Shown here: piece by piece, positions 42,883-52,214 of the stretch
How positions within the stretch are numbered: position 1 is the stretch's first letter
How the letters are laid out: every line of letters starts with the position of its first letter
The notes under the pieces: model-generated
Database searches by the model: none
Seen by the model: only the letters and a program-made list of their open reading frames with translations
What the model was told of the DNA's origin: nothing
From: Candidatus Hydrogenedentota bacterium
GTDB lineage: Bacteria; Hydrogenedentota; Hydrogenedentia; Hydrogenedentales; JAEUWI01
DNA: 64,000 nucleotides
Reading direction: 5' to 3'
NCBI GenBank assembly: GCA_016791475.1
Contig: JAEUWI010000003.1
Location: forward strand, 1-64,000
Translations under genes and position numbers: made by a program

Positions 42883-43284
42883 TTAGCGCTTGGAGAACTG
42901 GAAACGCTTGCGGGCGCCGGGGCGACCGTACTTCTTGCGTTCCACTTCGCGGGCGTCGCGGGTCAGCATGCCCGCGGAGCGAAGGGCGCCATGGGTATTG
43001 GCGTCGTTTTCCAGCAGCGCGCGGGCGATACCGAGGCGCAGGGCGCCGGCCTGTCCGGAGATGCCGCCGCCATCGCAGATAGCGCGCACGTCGAAGGTGC
43101 CGGTGGTGCCAGTCGCTTCGAAGGGCTGTGTGGCGAGGAACACGAGTACATCGCGCTCCAGGTATTCCCGCACTTCCTTGCCGTTCACGATGAACTTGCC
43201 GGAACCCGGCGTCATGCGGACACGGGCGGTGGCGCGTTTGCGGCGGCCGAGGGCTACGATTTCATTGGTCTTGGGGTCAATCAC
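42883..43284 (-). CDS. rpsI: 30S ribosomal protein S9
   Basis: A 133-residue protein with the S9 hallmarks: ALGRRKRATARVRMTPGSGKFIVNGK near the start, GGGISGQAGALRLGIARALL in the middle, DAREVERKKYGRPGARKRFQFSKR at the C-terminus, whose basic tail reaches the P-site tRNA. It follows rplM with an 18-bp gap, the conserved order in bacteria. Confidence 0.98.
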   Translation of the reverse strand: MIDPKTNEIVALGRRKRATARVRMTPGSGKFIVNGKEVREYLERDVLVFLATQPFEATGTTGTFDVRAICDGGGISGQAGALRLGIARALLENDANTHGALRSAGMLTRDAREVERKKYGRPGARKRFQFSKR

Positions 43285-43302
43285 AGTTCGCGGTCTCCAG
43301 CG

Positions 43303-43734
43303 TTACTTCAGTTCGAAGGGTTTCGGGTTCTGCGCCACGTGGGGATGATCCGCACCGGCATAGACTCGAAAGTTCGTGCAAAGTTTCCGGCCAAGGCGGT
43401 TGTGGGGAAGCATGCCCTTGATGGCCAAGGTCATGGCCCGTTCCGGGAAGCGTTCTACGATTTCGCCGTAGTTCGCTTCCGAGAGGCCGCCGGGATAACC
43501 AGAGTGCCGATAGTACTTCTTCTGTACCATCTTGTTGCCGGTAACCCGGGCTTTTGCCGCGTTGATGACAATGACGTGATCGCCACAGTCAAGATAGGGG
43601 GTGTACTGAGGCTTGTGCTTGCCACGGATCAGCTTCGCAGCTTCTGCGGCAACACGGCCCAGGACTTGGCCCTCGGCATCAATGATATGCCAGTTCTTTT
43701 TAACTTCCCCGTCTTTGGGGACATAGGTTTTCAC
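43303..43734 (-). CDS. rplM: 50S ribosomal protein L13
   Basis: A 143-residue protein with L13 signatures: KNWHIIDAEGQVLGRVAAEAAKLIRGKHKPQYTPYLDCGDHVIVINAAK, KYYRHSGYPGGL, FPERAMTLAIKGMLPHNRLGR, LRVYAG-type end. An AAAGGAG site lies about ten bases before ATG. The strong promoter at 43809-43838 and the terminator after rpsI bound the unit. Confidence 0.98.
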   Translation of the reverse strand: MKTYVPKDGEVKKNWHIIDAEGQVLGRVAAEAAKLIRGKHKPQYTPYLDCGDHVIVINAAKARVTGNKMVQKKYYRHSGYPGGLSEANYGEIVERFPERAMTLAIKGMLPHNRLGRKLCTNFRVYAGADHPHVAQNPKPFELK

Positions 43735-43808
43735 AAACTCGCTCCTTTAGTAGCGTTTTGTTGCACGCAATGGGGGGGGAAAGCGCGCGTAAATGTAACG
43801 GAAGAGGG

Positions 43809-43838
43809 ACTATAGCAAATTGAGAAGGGCCATGTCAA
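43809..43838 (-). promoter_or_regulatory. Strong sigma70-type promoter of rplM-rpsI
   Basis: Minus-strand TTGACA (43833-43838) and TATAGT (43809-43814) with an 18-bp spacer. The leader to the rplM start is about 68 nt and contains a G/C-rich run (eight G on the plus strand near 43772). Confidence 0.85.
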
Positions 43839-43874
43839 ACGCGTTTCCCCCCTAAAGCGCTGCTTGCCTTTGGC

Positions 43875-44576
43875 TTAGGCCCTGCCCGCAGGACGTACCG
43901 CCTGGACGAAGTTTTCCCCGTCGAATTGATACCCCTCCTCCCGGAAATCGCCAAAGTCCTGCACTCGTTTGACATTGTTTTCCAGCAGCCACCGAACAAA
44001 ACGGCCCTTGATCGCTTTACCGAAATGTCCCGCCGCTTTCTGACCGCCTCCAACGCGAAAATCGACGGTGATCAACGACGGGTATTCCAGCGCACGGGCG
44101 TAATTCTGCGAAAGGAGATTCAAGACGGGTTTCCCCTGGGTGATCGCTTCCAGGCGCGCGCTGTTCCTCGGACGCCAGTAGCGCGTCAGCCACGGCGTCA
44201 TGGATAGCTTGTAGCACGGCAGCGGTGTGGCCCCGGGGATGAGCCCGAACAAGGCCGAGACGATGAGAAGTCGCTTCCTGGCTGCGGCCCGATTGGGGAG
44301 CGTGCCGAAATCGAGGTGGTCATAAACCACGCCGGTATAGCGTTCCAGCGCCGGTACGGCCGGTGTATCCAGCGCGCTCAGGTTCCAGGCGTGGGCCTCC
44401 CGGGCCTTTTCCTCCGACTTCAGACCGTAAAGGGCAAGCCGCTCACGGGCCGACAACGAAGCCAGATAGGTTAGAACCCCTTCGACATCGCGAACGAACT
44501 CTGGACGCCCACGGCGAAAAGAAGCGGAACCCAGAGCGGATGACTTGCCCTCGCTGGGGGGAAGCAATACATACAC
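43875..44576 (-). CDS. yaaA: Peroxide stress protein YaaA
   Basis: This 233-residue protein has the UPF0246/YaaA motifs: VLLPPSEGK at the start, TGVVYDHLDF, LLIVSALFGLIPGATPLPCYKLSM, NLLSQNYARAL, TVDFRVGGGQKAAGHFGKAIKGRFVRWLLEN. YaaA lowers intracellular free iron and protects DNA during peroxide stress in E. coli (established). It follows the metallophosphoesterase gene with a 6-bp gap, so the two are likely co-transcribed. Confidence 0.93.
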   Translation of the reverse strand: MYVLLPPSEGKSSALGSASFRRGRPEFVRDVEGVLTYLASLSARERLALYGLKSEEKAREAHAWNLSALDTPAVPALERYTGVVYDHLDFGTLPNRAAARKRLLIVSALFGLIPGATPLPCYKLSMTPWLTRYWRPRNSARLEAITQGKPVLNLLSQNYARALEYPSLITVDFRVGGGQKAAGHFGKAIKGRFVRWLLENNVKRVQDFGDFREEGYQFDGENFVQAVRPAGRA

Positions 44577-44582
44577 GGTTCT

Positions 44583-45797
44583 TCATTCCACCGTAAGTTC
44601 GTCGAGCGTCTCTTCGGCCTGGCTGATGGCTTTGAAGTGCATGCCCGCATCATCGATGGTGACCACCCAGAAATGGGGCGTACCGGAGGCCTTTTCCAGG
44701 TACCAGCGTCCGGGATCAACCGCTTCTCGGGGATTGACGCCGAAACTGCCATCGCCAAGATAGACCGTGCCGGATTCGGCCACCTGATTTCCCTTCAACA
44801 CCTTGCTGCGCTTGAAGGAGTGATCGTGATTCTCAAAGGCGACATCCAGGCCATACCGATCGAAAATCGGCAACCAGTTTTCGCGCCCCGCCACCGCCCG
44901 CCAGTCGTCAAAATCGCGATGGCTGGGGTAGAGGGGAGCATGGTAAACCGCCATCCGGTTTTCGACGTCCTGTCCATCCTTCAGGGTCTGTTCCAGCCAG
45001 GGAATCTGCTCCGCGTGGAGGACAGTATGGCCGGAATCGAGGACCACCAGCAGGGTGTCATCCCGCACCTTACGGGAGAAGTAGGGGAGCCCCCCCTGGG
45101 CGAAGAATGCATAATAAAAGGGAGCCCGCTCCAGGAGTGTGCCCTGCTTCTCGTTGACCTCATGATTGCCGATCGCCAGGATCATGGGCACCATCACGCC
45201 ATCCGATGTCACCATGTTGTTTTCCCACATGGCAAACCAGTGATCCCACATCCAGGCGCTGCTCAGTTTGCCATTGTCGTAGGCGATATCCCCGCCAATG
45301 AGGGCGAACATGGGGTCAGTCCCGCCGGCCAGCCCCGTAAGCTGATGCGCACGGGGTAGAATGGTCATATCGCCCCCGGCTATGAAACGAAGGGGGGTGT
45401 TGTCCGGGGGCAGGGGGCGGAATCGGAGCTCCTCGGTCACGCTTTCCCCACCCTCGCTGAGTACGAAGTAGTAGGTTTCGCCGGGAATCAGGTCGGTCGC
45501 CTCGACATGGTAAATATACCGTTCGTCGCGCAGACCGGGAATCTGGCGCACCACGGTGCCTTCCGCCTGCATGGCATACTCCGCCGCCACACCGCCATGA
45601 GATTCGGTGTCATAGGCGAGTTTCAGCGCTTCATAGTGCTTCGGACTCTGATAATTCACCGTCATCGTGGTGCGTGGGTCATGTTGCCAGGTCAGGTAGA
45701 CGTGATCAATGCGCGCGCAGCCCGCGAAAAACGGGACGGTGATCAGCAACATGAGAATCAGGAACGGTACCCTGACCGGGGGGAGAAAACTGGGCAT
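44583..45797 (-). CDS. Purple-acid-phosphatase-like metallophosphoesterase lipoprotein
   Basis: From ATG 45797 (GGAG seven bases before) the product is 404 residues with a lipoprotein signal (LILMLLITVPFFAGC). An N-terminal Fn3-like domain (HVYLTWQHDPRTTMTVNYQSP, YIYHVEATDLIPGETYYFVL) precedes the metallophosphatase core: GGDMTI, GGDIAYDNG, ILAIGNHEV, VVLDSGH, AVYHAPLYPSHR, FENHDHSFKR. That arrangement is the purple acid phosphatase type, with a dinuclear metal centre. It would act outside the cytoplasm on phosphate esters. A long in-frame upstream extension lacks a signal and is not coding. Confidence 0.88.
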   Translation of the reverse strand: MPSFLPPVRVPFLILMLLITVPFFAGCARIDHVYLTWQHDPRTTMTVNYQSPKHYEALKLAYDTESHGGVAAEYAMQAEGTVVRQIPGLRDERYIYHVEATDLIPGETYYFVLSEGGESVTEELRFRPLPPDNTPLRFIAGGDMTILPRAHQLTGLAGGTDPMFALIGGDIAYDNGKLSSAWMWDHWFAMWENNMVTSDGVMVPMILAIGNHEVNEKQGTLLERAPFYYAFFAQGGLPYFSRKVRDDTLLVVLDSGHTVLHAEQIPWLEQTLKDGQDVENRMAVYHAPLYPSHRDFDDWRAVAGRENWLPIFDRYGLDVAFENHDHSFKRSKVLKGNQVAESGTVYLGDGSFGVNPREAVDPGRWYLEKASGTPHFWVVTIDDAGMHFKAISQAEETLDELTVE

Positions 45798-45835
45798 TTC
45801 GTGTCTCCGGGGAGCGTTTGTGACAGGCTCCCTAT

Positions 45836-45849
45836 GATAACCTGTTATC
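45836..45849. promoter_or_regulatory. GATAAC-CT-GTTATC dyad between divergent genes
   Basis: An inverted repeat with 6-bp arms in the gap between the phosphatase (minus) and the TlpA-like gene (plus). It could bind a regulator that serves either gene. No regulator is adjacent. Confidence 0.45.
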
Positions 45850-45953
45850 CTGGTCGGATTCACCGTTTCGCCCCGCCGCTGAGATGGGGAACCCCGTCCC
45901 GAGAATGGACATGACGAATCAACCGGTTTAATCTCAAAGAAAAGGCAATCCCG

Positions 45954-46499
45954 ATGCAGTACCTGCGCGAATACGGCTCCACCATCGCCATCGTCCTGGT
46001 GGGCGCACTTATCGTCTACACCATGGCCGTGGGAGGTTCCCATCCGCTGAAGGGGAAAACCGCGCCGGATTTTACGCTCCCCGGTGTGGATGGTAAGCCG
46101 GTAAGCCTCTCCAGTCATCTGGGCAAAGACGTTGTCGTCCTCGACTTCTGGGCCTCCTGGTGCCCGCCCTGTCGAAAGGGCCTCCCCATCCTTGATCGCC
46201 TGGCCTCATCGATGAAGGGAAAACCCGTGGCTTTCTATGCGGTCAACATCCGCGAAAGCGAGGCCCTGGTAACCGAGTTCGCACGCAGGGAGAAGCTGAC
46301 GCTTCCCATTCTGCTGGATGATTCGGGGCTGGTTGCCGATGACTACGGTGTGACAACCATCCCCCAGACCGTCATCATTGATCGCGCGGGAAAGGTCCAT
46401 AACGTCGAAGTCGGATTGTCCCTGTGGGGAGCCGAAGAGACCATCCTTACCGAGATCCAGGCGGCTCTGGACGCCCCCGTGGGGACACCCGGCGTTTGA
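45954..46499 (+). CDS. Membrane-anchored thioredoxin-like protein, TlpA/ResA type
   Basis: This 181-residue protein has an N-terminal helix (STIAIVLVGALIVYTMAV) and then a TlpA/ResA fold: APDFTLPGVDGKPVSLSSHLG, the active site FWASWCPPCRK, FYAVNIRESE, and cis-Pro TTIPQTVIIDRAGKV. It would reduce disulfides in the periplasm, for example during cytochrome c maturation. An ankyrin protein follows and has its own candidate promoter. Confidence 0.93.
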   Translation: MQYLREYGSTIAIVLVGALIVYTMAVGGSHPLKGKTAPDFTLPGVDGKPVSLSSHLGKDVVVLDFWASWCPPCRKGLPILDRLASSMKGKPVAFYAVNIRESEALVTEFARREKLTLPILLDDSGLVADDYGVTTIPQTVIIDRAGKVHNVEVGLSLWGAEETILTEIQAALDAPVGTPGV

Positions 46500-46525
46500 C
46501 CGTCGTCGCGACCCTTGTCTACACT
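46496..46525 (+). promoter_or_regulatory. Candidate promoter of the ankyrin lipoprotein
   Basis: TTGACC (46496-46501, overlapping the TlpA stop) and TACACT (46520-46525) with an 18-bp spacer, 41 bp before the start codon. Confidence 0.55.
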
Positions 46526-46566
46526 GCCAACGGCGATAGGTTCTAAGGCAACGGGAGAAATTCGGA

Positions 46567-49101
46567 ATGGACCGACGAGCAGGCAACCTGGTCTTCCAAG
46601 CTTGCGTCCGTCTGTCGTCCGTACCGCCACGCCTTGCGGCTCTCGCCGGGCTCCTGCTGGCACTGAGCGTCAGCGGGTGCCGCCCCCAGGTCCCGACCCC
46701 GGAAATCGATTACGCGCCCGAAGAAGCGGGAAACACGGTACGTCGAACAGAGGACGTGGCCCCCGCGCCCGCCCTCCACGCGCTCCTGGATCTTTTTTTA
46801 CGCGGGGTTGATCATCCACTTGCGCCGACTCGATGGCGCGTCGCCGGGTTGTCGTACTATCCGTCCATCCATCAGGCGGTAGCGGCGGGGGATCTCTACG
46901 CCGTTGTGGACCAAATTGAGGGCGGGGCCAATCTTCACGAGCGCGACAAAGACGGACGCACTCCCCTGCTTGTGGCGGCGGCCGAGAACCAACCCTTCGT
47001 AGCAGACTACCTCCTTGATCGCGGAGCGCAATTGTCGGATCGGGATAGCCTTGGCAATTCCGCCATGCATCTCGCCGCACGAGCGAGCCATATCTACACG
47101 CTTGAGAATCTGCTCCACCGCGGCGCGACGTTGGAGACGCGAGATTTGGAGGGTTACACGCCCTTGCACCGTGCCGCGGAAGCCGGCGACCTCTTCGCGG
47201 TACAGCACCTGGTGGCCCTCGGCGCGAATCTGTTCGCCATGCAAAACGATGGAGAACTTTCTATTCCAGCGGTACTTGCCGCACGAAAGCGACACTGGGA
47301 GGTCACCCGTTTCTTTCGCGAAAAGGGCCAGTACTTTCCAATACACATGATGGCGGCGCAGGGAGACCTGCCCGGCGTATCCGAGGCAATCTCCGATATG
47401 CCGGCGGCCGTCAACCTCTTCGATTCCATGCAAAACACGCCCCTCATGAGTGCGGTTCAGACCGGTGAATGCGAGACCGCCGCGCTTCTTCTGGAGCGGG
47501 GAGCCGATCCCACATTGCGTAATCTGGAAGGCGAATTTCCGCTGGCCATCGCACTTCGCCGCAGCCATTTTGCGTGCGCCGAGACCCTGCTCGAGCGCGG
47601 CGCCAATATCAACGAGCCCCTCTCTTCAGGAGTCGAATTGACTTTGCTCGGCGACGCGGTCCGAAGCGCCCCCATTGAGACGGTGTCCTTCATCCTTGAG
47701 CACGGCGCCGATCCGCGAGCGAGCTGGGAGGGAGGAAGGACCGCCCTCCACGTGGCCGTGGAAATCGCGGATGTCGCTAAAGTACGGCGACTTGTAGAGG
47801 CGGGCGCCGATCCAGCCTTCCTGAACGTGGCGGGTTGGTCGCCTCTGCTCCTCGCCGCGCAACGTGGGCTGCTGCCGGTCCTGGAGGCGATGACAACTGA
47901 CCCCGACCTCCTTGATGCCCCGTCCAACGATGGGCGACGACCGATTCACGAGGCCGCCGCCCGTGGACAAGATGGGGTCGTGGCATGGCTCCTCTCCCGG
48001 GGTGTGTCGCCGACTTCCGCGGACGGCGCCGGGCGGACGGCATTGCACCGTGCCGCACTTGAAGGGCACACCACTACAGCGACCCTTCTCCTGGAGGCGG
48101 GGGCATTGCTGGAGGCGGTTGATACCAAGGGGAATACGCCTTGGCTGGCGGCGGTCGAGGGCGGCTCCACAGCGATGCTTCAGTTGCTGCTCGCGCGCGG
48201 CGCCAACGGCGGACAGCGAAATACCTCCCAGGCCGGGGCCGTTCATATTGCTCTCGCGAATCATCATGTCCCCCTGGTCTATTGGCTGCACGACCACGGC
48301 GTCCCCATCGACCCGCGAGACGGCGAAGGCCGCTCCGCCCTCTACCCCGCGGTACGAACCGGAGACCGGGAGGTCGTGGAGTGGCTCGCAGCGCTGAATC
48401 TACCCGTTGATGATCGTGATCGGGCCGGACTCGGCCCCATCCATGAAGCGACGGCCGGGGGAGATATCGAAACGATCCGATTCCTGATTGAAAAGGGCGT
48501 CTCGGTGGCAAACGCGGACGCCAACCTCAATACACCGCTTCACTTCGCCGCCGCCCGAGGCAACGGGTCGATTATCCGACTCCTGTTGGATTCGGGAGCC
48601 CCCTTAGAGGTCGAGAACGCTGACGGACAAAGGCCCCTGCACATGGCGGCAAGAAACGGACATGGGGATTGCGTGGAGGTCCTTGCTGTTCGGGGGGCGG
48701 TTGTGAACGCGGCGGATCACCACGGTTCTACGCCCCTCATCGCAGCGGCGGCGGCGGGCCACTATGACGCGGTGGTAGCTTTGATACGGCGGGGGGCGTC
48801 GATTGAAATGGTAAATGCCGATGGGCTCACCCCGCTACAGGCGGCCTCATACTTGTTGGAAAGCCCCGTTGACGACACCACGCGGGAGGAAATATTTCGG
48901 GTCCGGGCGTTCCTTCATGCCGTCCTGGCGGAAGAGTTTCGCGCGGTTGCGACCGCAGGCGATCTGGAACGAATGAAGACGCTGTTGATCGCCTACCCAA
49001 GCTACCGAGATGCCCCGACTTTCGGACGAACTCCAGTCCACTGGGCGGCACAGAGCGGCCACGACGCCATGGTGGAGCTACTCGGAAGCGACTTGCACTA
49101 G
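46567..49101 (+). CDS. Large ankyrin-repeat lipoprotein
   Basis: This 844-residue protein has a lipoprotein signal (LAALAGLLLALSVSGC) and a short Pro-rich linker. The rest, from about residue 95, is an array of ankyrin repeats of about 33 residues, over twenty by eye, with G-TPLH-AA and LL-GA motifs (DGRTPLLVAAAENQPFVADYLLDRGA, LEGYTPLHRAAEAGDLFAVQHLV, GRTALHRAALEGHTTTATLLLEAGA, NTPLHFAAARGNGSIIRLLLDSGA). The array may be uninterrupted apart from an insertion near 765-800. It is a surface or periplasmic protein-binding scaffold; its partner is unknown. The gene has its own promoter-like sequence. Confidence 0.9.
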   Translation: MDRRAGNLVFQACVRLSSVPPRLAALAGLLLALSVSGCRPQVPTPEIDYAPEEAGNTVRRTEDVAPAPALHALLDLFLRGVDHPLAPTRWRVAGLSYYPSIHQAVAAGDLYAVVDQIEGGANLHERDKDGRTPLLVAAAENQPFVADYLLDRGAQLSDRDSLGNSAMHLAARASHIYTLENLLHRGATLETRDLEGYTPLHRAAEAGDLFAVQHLVALGANLFAMQNDGELSIPAVLAARKRHWEVTRFFREKGQYFPIHMMAAQGDLPGVSEAISDMPAAVNLFDSMQNTPLMSAVQTGECETAALLLERGADPTLRNLEGEFPLAIALRRSHFACAETLLERGANINEPLSSGVELTLLGDAVRSAPIETVSFILEHGADPRASWEGGRTALHVAVEIADVAKVRRLVEAGADPAFLNVAGWSPLLLAAQRGLLPVLEAMTTDPDLLDAPSNDGRRPIHEAAARGQDGVVAWLLSRGVSPTSADGAGRTALHRAALEGHTTTATLLLEAGALLEAVDTKGNTPWLAAVEGGSTAMLQLLLARGANGGQRNTSQAGAVHIALANHHVPLVYWLHDHGVPIDPRDGEGRSALYPAVRTGDREVVEWLAALNLPVDDRDRAGLGPIHEATAGGDIETIRFLIEKGVSVANADANLNTPLHFAAARGNGSIIRLLLDSGAPLEVENADGQRPLHMAARNGHGDCVEVLAVRGAVVNAADHHGSTPLIAAAAAGHYDAVVALIRRGASIEMVNADGLTPLQAASYLLESPVDDTTREEIFRVRAFLHAVLAEEFRAVATAGDLERMKTLLIAYPSYRDAPTFGRTPVHWAAQSGHDAMVELLGSDLH

Positions 49102-49276
49102 ACCACGGAGAAAATCCCCCTTCAGACTTCCAGCGCCGAAGCTAAGCCGCGCGTTCGACTTGATAAGGCGAGCCTCTGCTTGATAGCCTCTATGACGTGT
49201 TTTCGTCTTATTCGTCATTTTTACTGAGTCCCGTCTCCCAGACTCGGGCACCCACCAGCCGAGGTCTTTCCTCTCC

Positions 49277-50431
49277 GTGAATCCCATCGAAGTATCCGTC
49301 GTCATGCCCTGTCTGAATGAAGAAAAGACCGTCGCGGTGTGTATTCAGAAGGCCCTGACCTCCATGAACGCCATGGGCGTTGTGGGCGAAGTGGTTATCG
49401 CCGACAACGGCAGCACGGATCGATCCCGCGAAATAGCGGCCGCCGAAGGCGCCCGTGTGGTGGAAGTCGTCGCGCGTGGTTACGGGTCCGCCCTGCGGGG
49501 CGGGATAGAAGCGGCCCAGGGCGCATTTATCATCATGGGTGACGCGGACGACAGTTACGACTTTGCCAATCTCCGTCCCTTCATCGAAAAGCTTCGGGAA
49601 GGCCACGACCTGGTCATGGGCAACCGTTTCCTGGGCGGAATACAGCCGGGCGCGATGCCGCCGCTTCACCGTTATCTGGGCAATCCCGTGCTGAGCTTTA
49701 TCGGACGCCTCCTTTTCCGCACGCCCATACGCGATTTCCACTGCGGCCTACGCGGCTTCAGCAAGGACGCCTTTGCGCGGATGGACCTGCGAACCACGGG
49801 CATGGAGTTCGCCAGCGAGATTGTAGTTAAGGCGTCGTTGCTTCGCATGCGGATCACCGAAGTGCCGACCACGCTGAAACCCGATGGTCGCGACCGACCG
49901 CCCCACTTGCGCTCCTGGCACGATGGATGGCGTCATCTGCGATTCCTGCTGATTTTCTGCCCGCGCTGGCTCTTCCTCTACCCCGGTTTTGCCATGCTTG
50001 CCGCTGGTGTGCTCCTCGCCGTCGCGGTGCTTCTCACCGGCGCCCAACGCGCCAATTCGCTCCTCTTCGCCATGGCGCTCATCGCCATCGGTTTCCAGTC
50101 GGTGTCTTTTTCTCTCATCGTCAGGCGATTTGCCGAGATGGAAGGACTATTGCCCGCCAAGAAGAGTTTTGACCGGCTTCTCGGACTGCTGACGCTTGAG
50201 CGGGGCCTCGCCATGGGAACCGGCACCTTCGTCCTCGGTCTGATCGGTTTTGCGATTGCAACGGTCTACTGGGGGCGCTCCGGTTTCGGAGCCTTCCCCC
50301 GCGTCCTGACCCATACCCTCGTCGTGCCCTCGGCCTTTGCCCTGGTGATGGGTGTGCAGGTGGTGCTCAATTCCTTTGTGCTCAGCATCATTTCTCTGGA
50401 GCACATTGGGTCCAGAAAGGCGTCGCCATGA
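49277..50431 (+). CDS. Family 2 glycosyltransferase with C-terminal membrane helices
   Basis: The GTG start gives 384 residues. The GT2 domain (VSVVMPCLNEEKTVAVCI, IADNGSTDRSREIAAAEGA, RGYGSALRGGIEAAQG, FIIMGDADDSYDF with the DxD, MGNRFLGG) is of the dolichol-phosphate-mannose synthase type, followed by four hydrophobic helices (WLFLYPGFAMLAAGVLLAVAVLL, LLFAMALIAIGFQSVSFSLIV, GTFVLGLIGFAIATVYW, VVPSAFALVMGVQVVLNSFVLSII). Such enzymes make a polyprenyl-phosphate sugar on the cytoplasmic face. It heads a run of coupled plus-strand genes for surface glycan synthesis. Confidence 0.93.
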   Translation: MNPIEVSVVMPCLNEEKTVAVCIQKALTSMNAMGVVGEVVIADNGSTDRSREIAAAEGARVVEVVARGYGSALRGGIEAAQGAFIIMGDADDSYDFANLRPFIEKLREGHDLVMGNRFLGGIQPGAMPPLHRYLGNPVLSFIGRLLFRTPIRDFHCGLRGFSKDAFARMDLRTTGMEFASEIVVKASLLRMRITEVPTTLKPDGRDRPPHLRSWHDGWRHLRFLLIFCPRWLFLYPGFAMLAAGVLLAVAVLLTGAQRANSLLFAMALIAIGFQSVSFSLIVRRFAEMEGLLPAKKSFDRLLGLLTLERGLAMGTGTFVLGLIGFAIATVYWGRSGFGAFPRVLTHTLVVPSAFALVMGVQVVLNSFVLSIISLEHIGSRKASP

Positions 50432-51273
50432 TTACCAGCTCCCAGTTGCTGCGGGAAATCGCCGTGGACAATCCCTTCCAGCCAGCCACAAGTATCTGGC
50501 GCGCGGTGGAGCTTGCCCTCATCATCAATACACCCTTTCCCGAGGGGCGGGGTCTTGATTTGGGTTGTGGGGACGGAACAATCCTGCAGCGAGTCCTGAA
50601 GTATGTCGGTTCCCGCGAGGTGGTTGGTATTGACCTGGATCCGCGCGAAACGGAAGCCGCCACGGCCCTGGGTCTCTACGCCAACGTCCACACAGGACCG
50701 GGCTCGGCCATACCCGAGCCGGACGCCAGCTTCGATTTCGTTTTTTCCAACAGCGTGCTGGAGCACATCCCGGATCTGGCTCCCGTGTTCGCCGAGGTTG
50801 CGCGGATTCTTAAGCCCGGTGGCGTTTTCTACTTCACCGTACCGAGTTCGACATTCCCCGACCTGCTCTACGGCCCGTGGCTGCCCGGGACGGACCGGCG
50901 CGCCTACAACGATCTCGTCACGCGCCGCATCGCAGTGGCGCATTACTTCACGCGGGAGCAATGCGCGGCATGGATGTCAGAGGCTGGTCTACGCCTCGAC
51001 GAAACGATTCCGTATTTTTCTCGGAAGGTTACGCGCCGCTGGGAGTTTGTGGCGCGGGTGACCTCGGGAATTCTCTATCAGATTGCGGGCCATCGCAAGC
51101 AGCCCATAGAAATACAGCATACCCTCAGGATTCGCACGCGACGCAGTGGTCTGTTGGCCAAGCTCGCGGTCCATGCGGTCACGCTCCTTGGAATCGGCGC
51201 GCTCAAGGATGACGATGGACCGCGGCACGGCTACGGGGGCTACCTTTTCATCGCGCGGAAGCCCGCATCGTGA
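50428..51273 (+). CDS. Class I SAM-dependent methyltransferase
   Basis: This 281-residue protein has motif I GLDLGCGDGTILQ, an acidic end to the second strand (VVGIDLDP), and the post-I region DFVFSNSVLEHIPDLAPVFAEVARILKPGGVFYFTVPSS, typical of the Methyltransf_11/25 families. Its start ATG overlaps the previous stop (ATGA) and its own stop overlaps the next start. In this setting it probably methylates a sugar or a lipid-linked intermediate. Confidence 0.88.
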   Translation: MITSSQLLREIAVDNPFQPATSIWRAVELALIINTPFPEGRGLDLGCGDGTILQRVLKYVGSREVVGIDLDPRETEAATALGLYANVHTGPGSAIPEPDASFDFVFSNSVLEHIPDLAPVFAEVARILKPGGVFYFTVPSSTFPDLLYGPWLPGTDRRAYNDLVTRRIAVAHYFTREQCAAWMSEAGLRLDETIPYFSRKVTRRWEFVARVTSGILYQIAGHRKQPIEIQHTLRIRTRRSGLLAKLAVHAVTLLGIGALKDDDGPRHGYGGYLFIARKPAS

Positions 51274-52214
51274 CTGCGGAGGACTCGGAGAGCCCGCGCT
51301 GCCCGGCGTGCGCGAGTGACTTCACACGCCGGTGGCTCAACAAAGGCGGCTACGCCCATGGCCGCTGCAATGCCTGTGGCCACGGATTTGTTTTTCCCCT
51401 GCCGAGTCAAATGACTATCGACGCCTACTATCGGCATCTCGATTCCGGCCTGAGTTCCGACGCTTCGTGGCAGACCGAGGCCGGGCACAAGATACAGCTC
51501 TGGCGCGATCTCCTGAACCGAGTCGAGGTCGCTTCGGGACGCGGCCCCCTGTTGGATCTCGGGTGCGGCGGGGGCCAGTTTCTCCAACTGGCCGCGCAAT
51601 GCGGATGGTCGGACGCCACCGGCGTGGAACCATCCCCGAAAGCCGTCGCCCTTGCGCGCGCCGCAGTCACCGCGCCGATTTACGAGGGCTCCTGGAAAGA
51701 CGTCTCGCTGTCGCCGTCGAATTTCGCCGCCGTGGCACTCTTGGACGTGCTGGAACACGACAGGGACCCCCTCGGTCTCCTGGCGCACTGCTTTCGCCTG
51801 CTGCGGCCCGGCGGGAGCCTCCTGATCACCGTTCCCAATATTCGCGGCCTGTCGATTCGATGTTTCGGCGAGGGCGCCTATGTGGTTATCCCCCCGGAGC
51901 ATCTGTCCTATTTCACGGCCAAATCCCTCAGGCTCATGCTCCTGAAATCCGGCTTCGCTCCGCCGGCGACCTTTACTTGTGACCTTTATCTCAAAGAGTG
52001 GCTTCGCTTCATCTCACGGTTGCGGAAGGGAAAGCCCGCCGCCTCGGCCTCAACGGACGGCAGATCGCAGTACCTGAAATGGCACCGGCGCCTTTCCGGA
52101 GGCGTCGCAATCCATGGAATCGGCGTGGCAAACACTTTCCTGGCCGCACTCGGTTGCGGCGACCAGTTGGTCGCCGTGGCGCGGAAACCTTTCGGGAGCC
52201 CCGAACATGCCTGA
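51270..52214 (+). CDS. SAM-dependent methyltransferase with an N-terminal zinc ribbon
   Basis: The GTG start overlaps the previous stop. The 314-residue product opens with CPACASDFTRR...CNACGHGFVFP, a zinc ribbon made of two CxxC pairs, and then a class I methyltransferase domain: LLDLGCGGGQFLQLAAQCGW, GVEPSPKAVALARA, FAAVALLDVLEHDRDPLGLLAHCFRLLRPGGSLLITVPN. The pairing of zinc ribbon with Methyltransf_23 is common in glycan clusters (for example sugar C-methyltransferases). It overlaps the next gene by eight bases. Confidence 0.88.
   Translation: MTAEDSESPRCPACASDFTRRWLNKGGYAHGRCNACGHGFVFPLPSQMTIDAYYRHLDSGLSSDASWQTEAGHKIQLWRDLLNRVEVASGRGPLLDLGCGGGQFLQLAAQCGWSDATGVEPSPKAVALARAAVTAPIYEGSWKDVSLSPSNFAAVALLDVLEHDRDPLGLLAHCFRLLRPGGSLLITVPNIRGLSIRCFGEGAYVVIPPEHLSYFTAKSLRLMLLKSGFAPPATFTCDLYLKEWLRFISRLRKGKPAASASTDGRSQYLKWHRRLSGGVAIHGIGVANTFLAALGCGDQLVAVARKPFGSPEHA

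Noticed and set aside
46567-49101. Ankyrin repeats as a DNA repeat or CRISPR-like array
   Set aside because: The periodicity is at protein level (about 33 residues) and the DNA units are strongly diverged; there is no spacer-repeat pattern.
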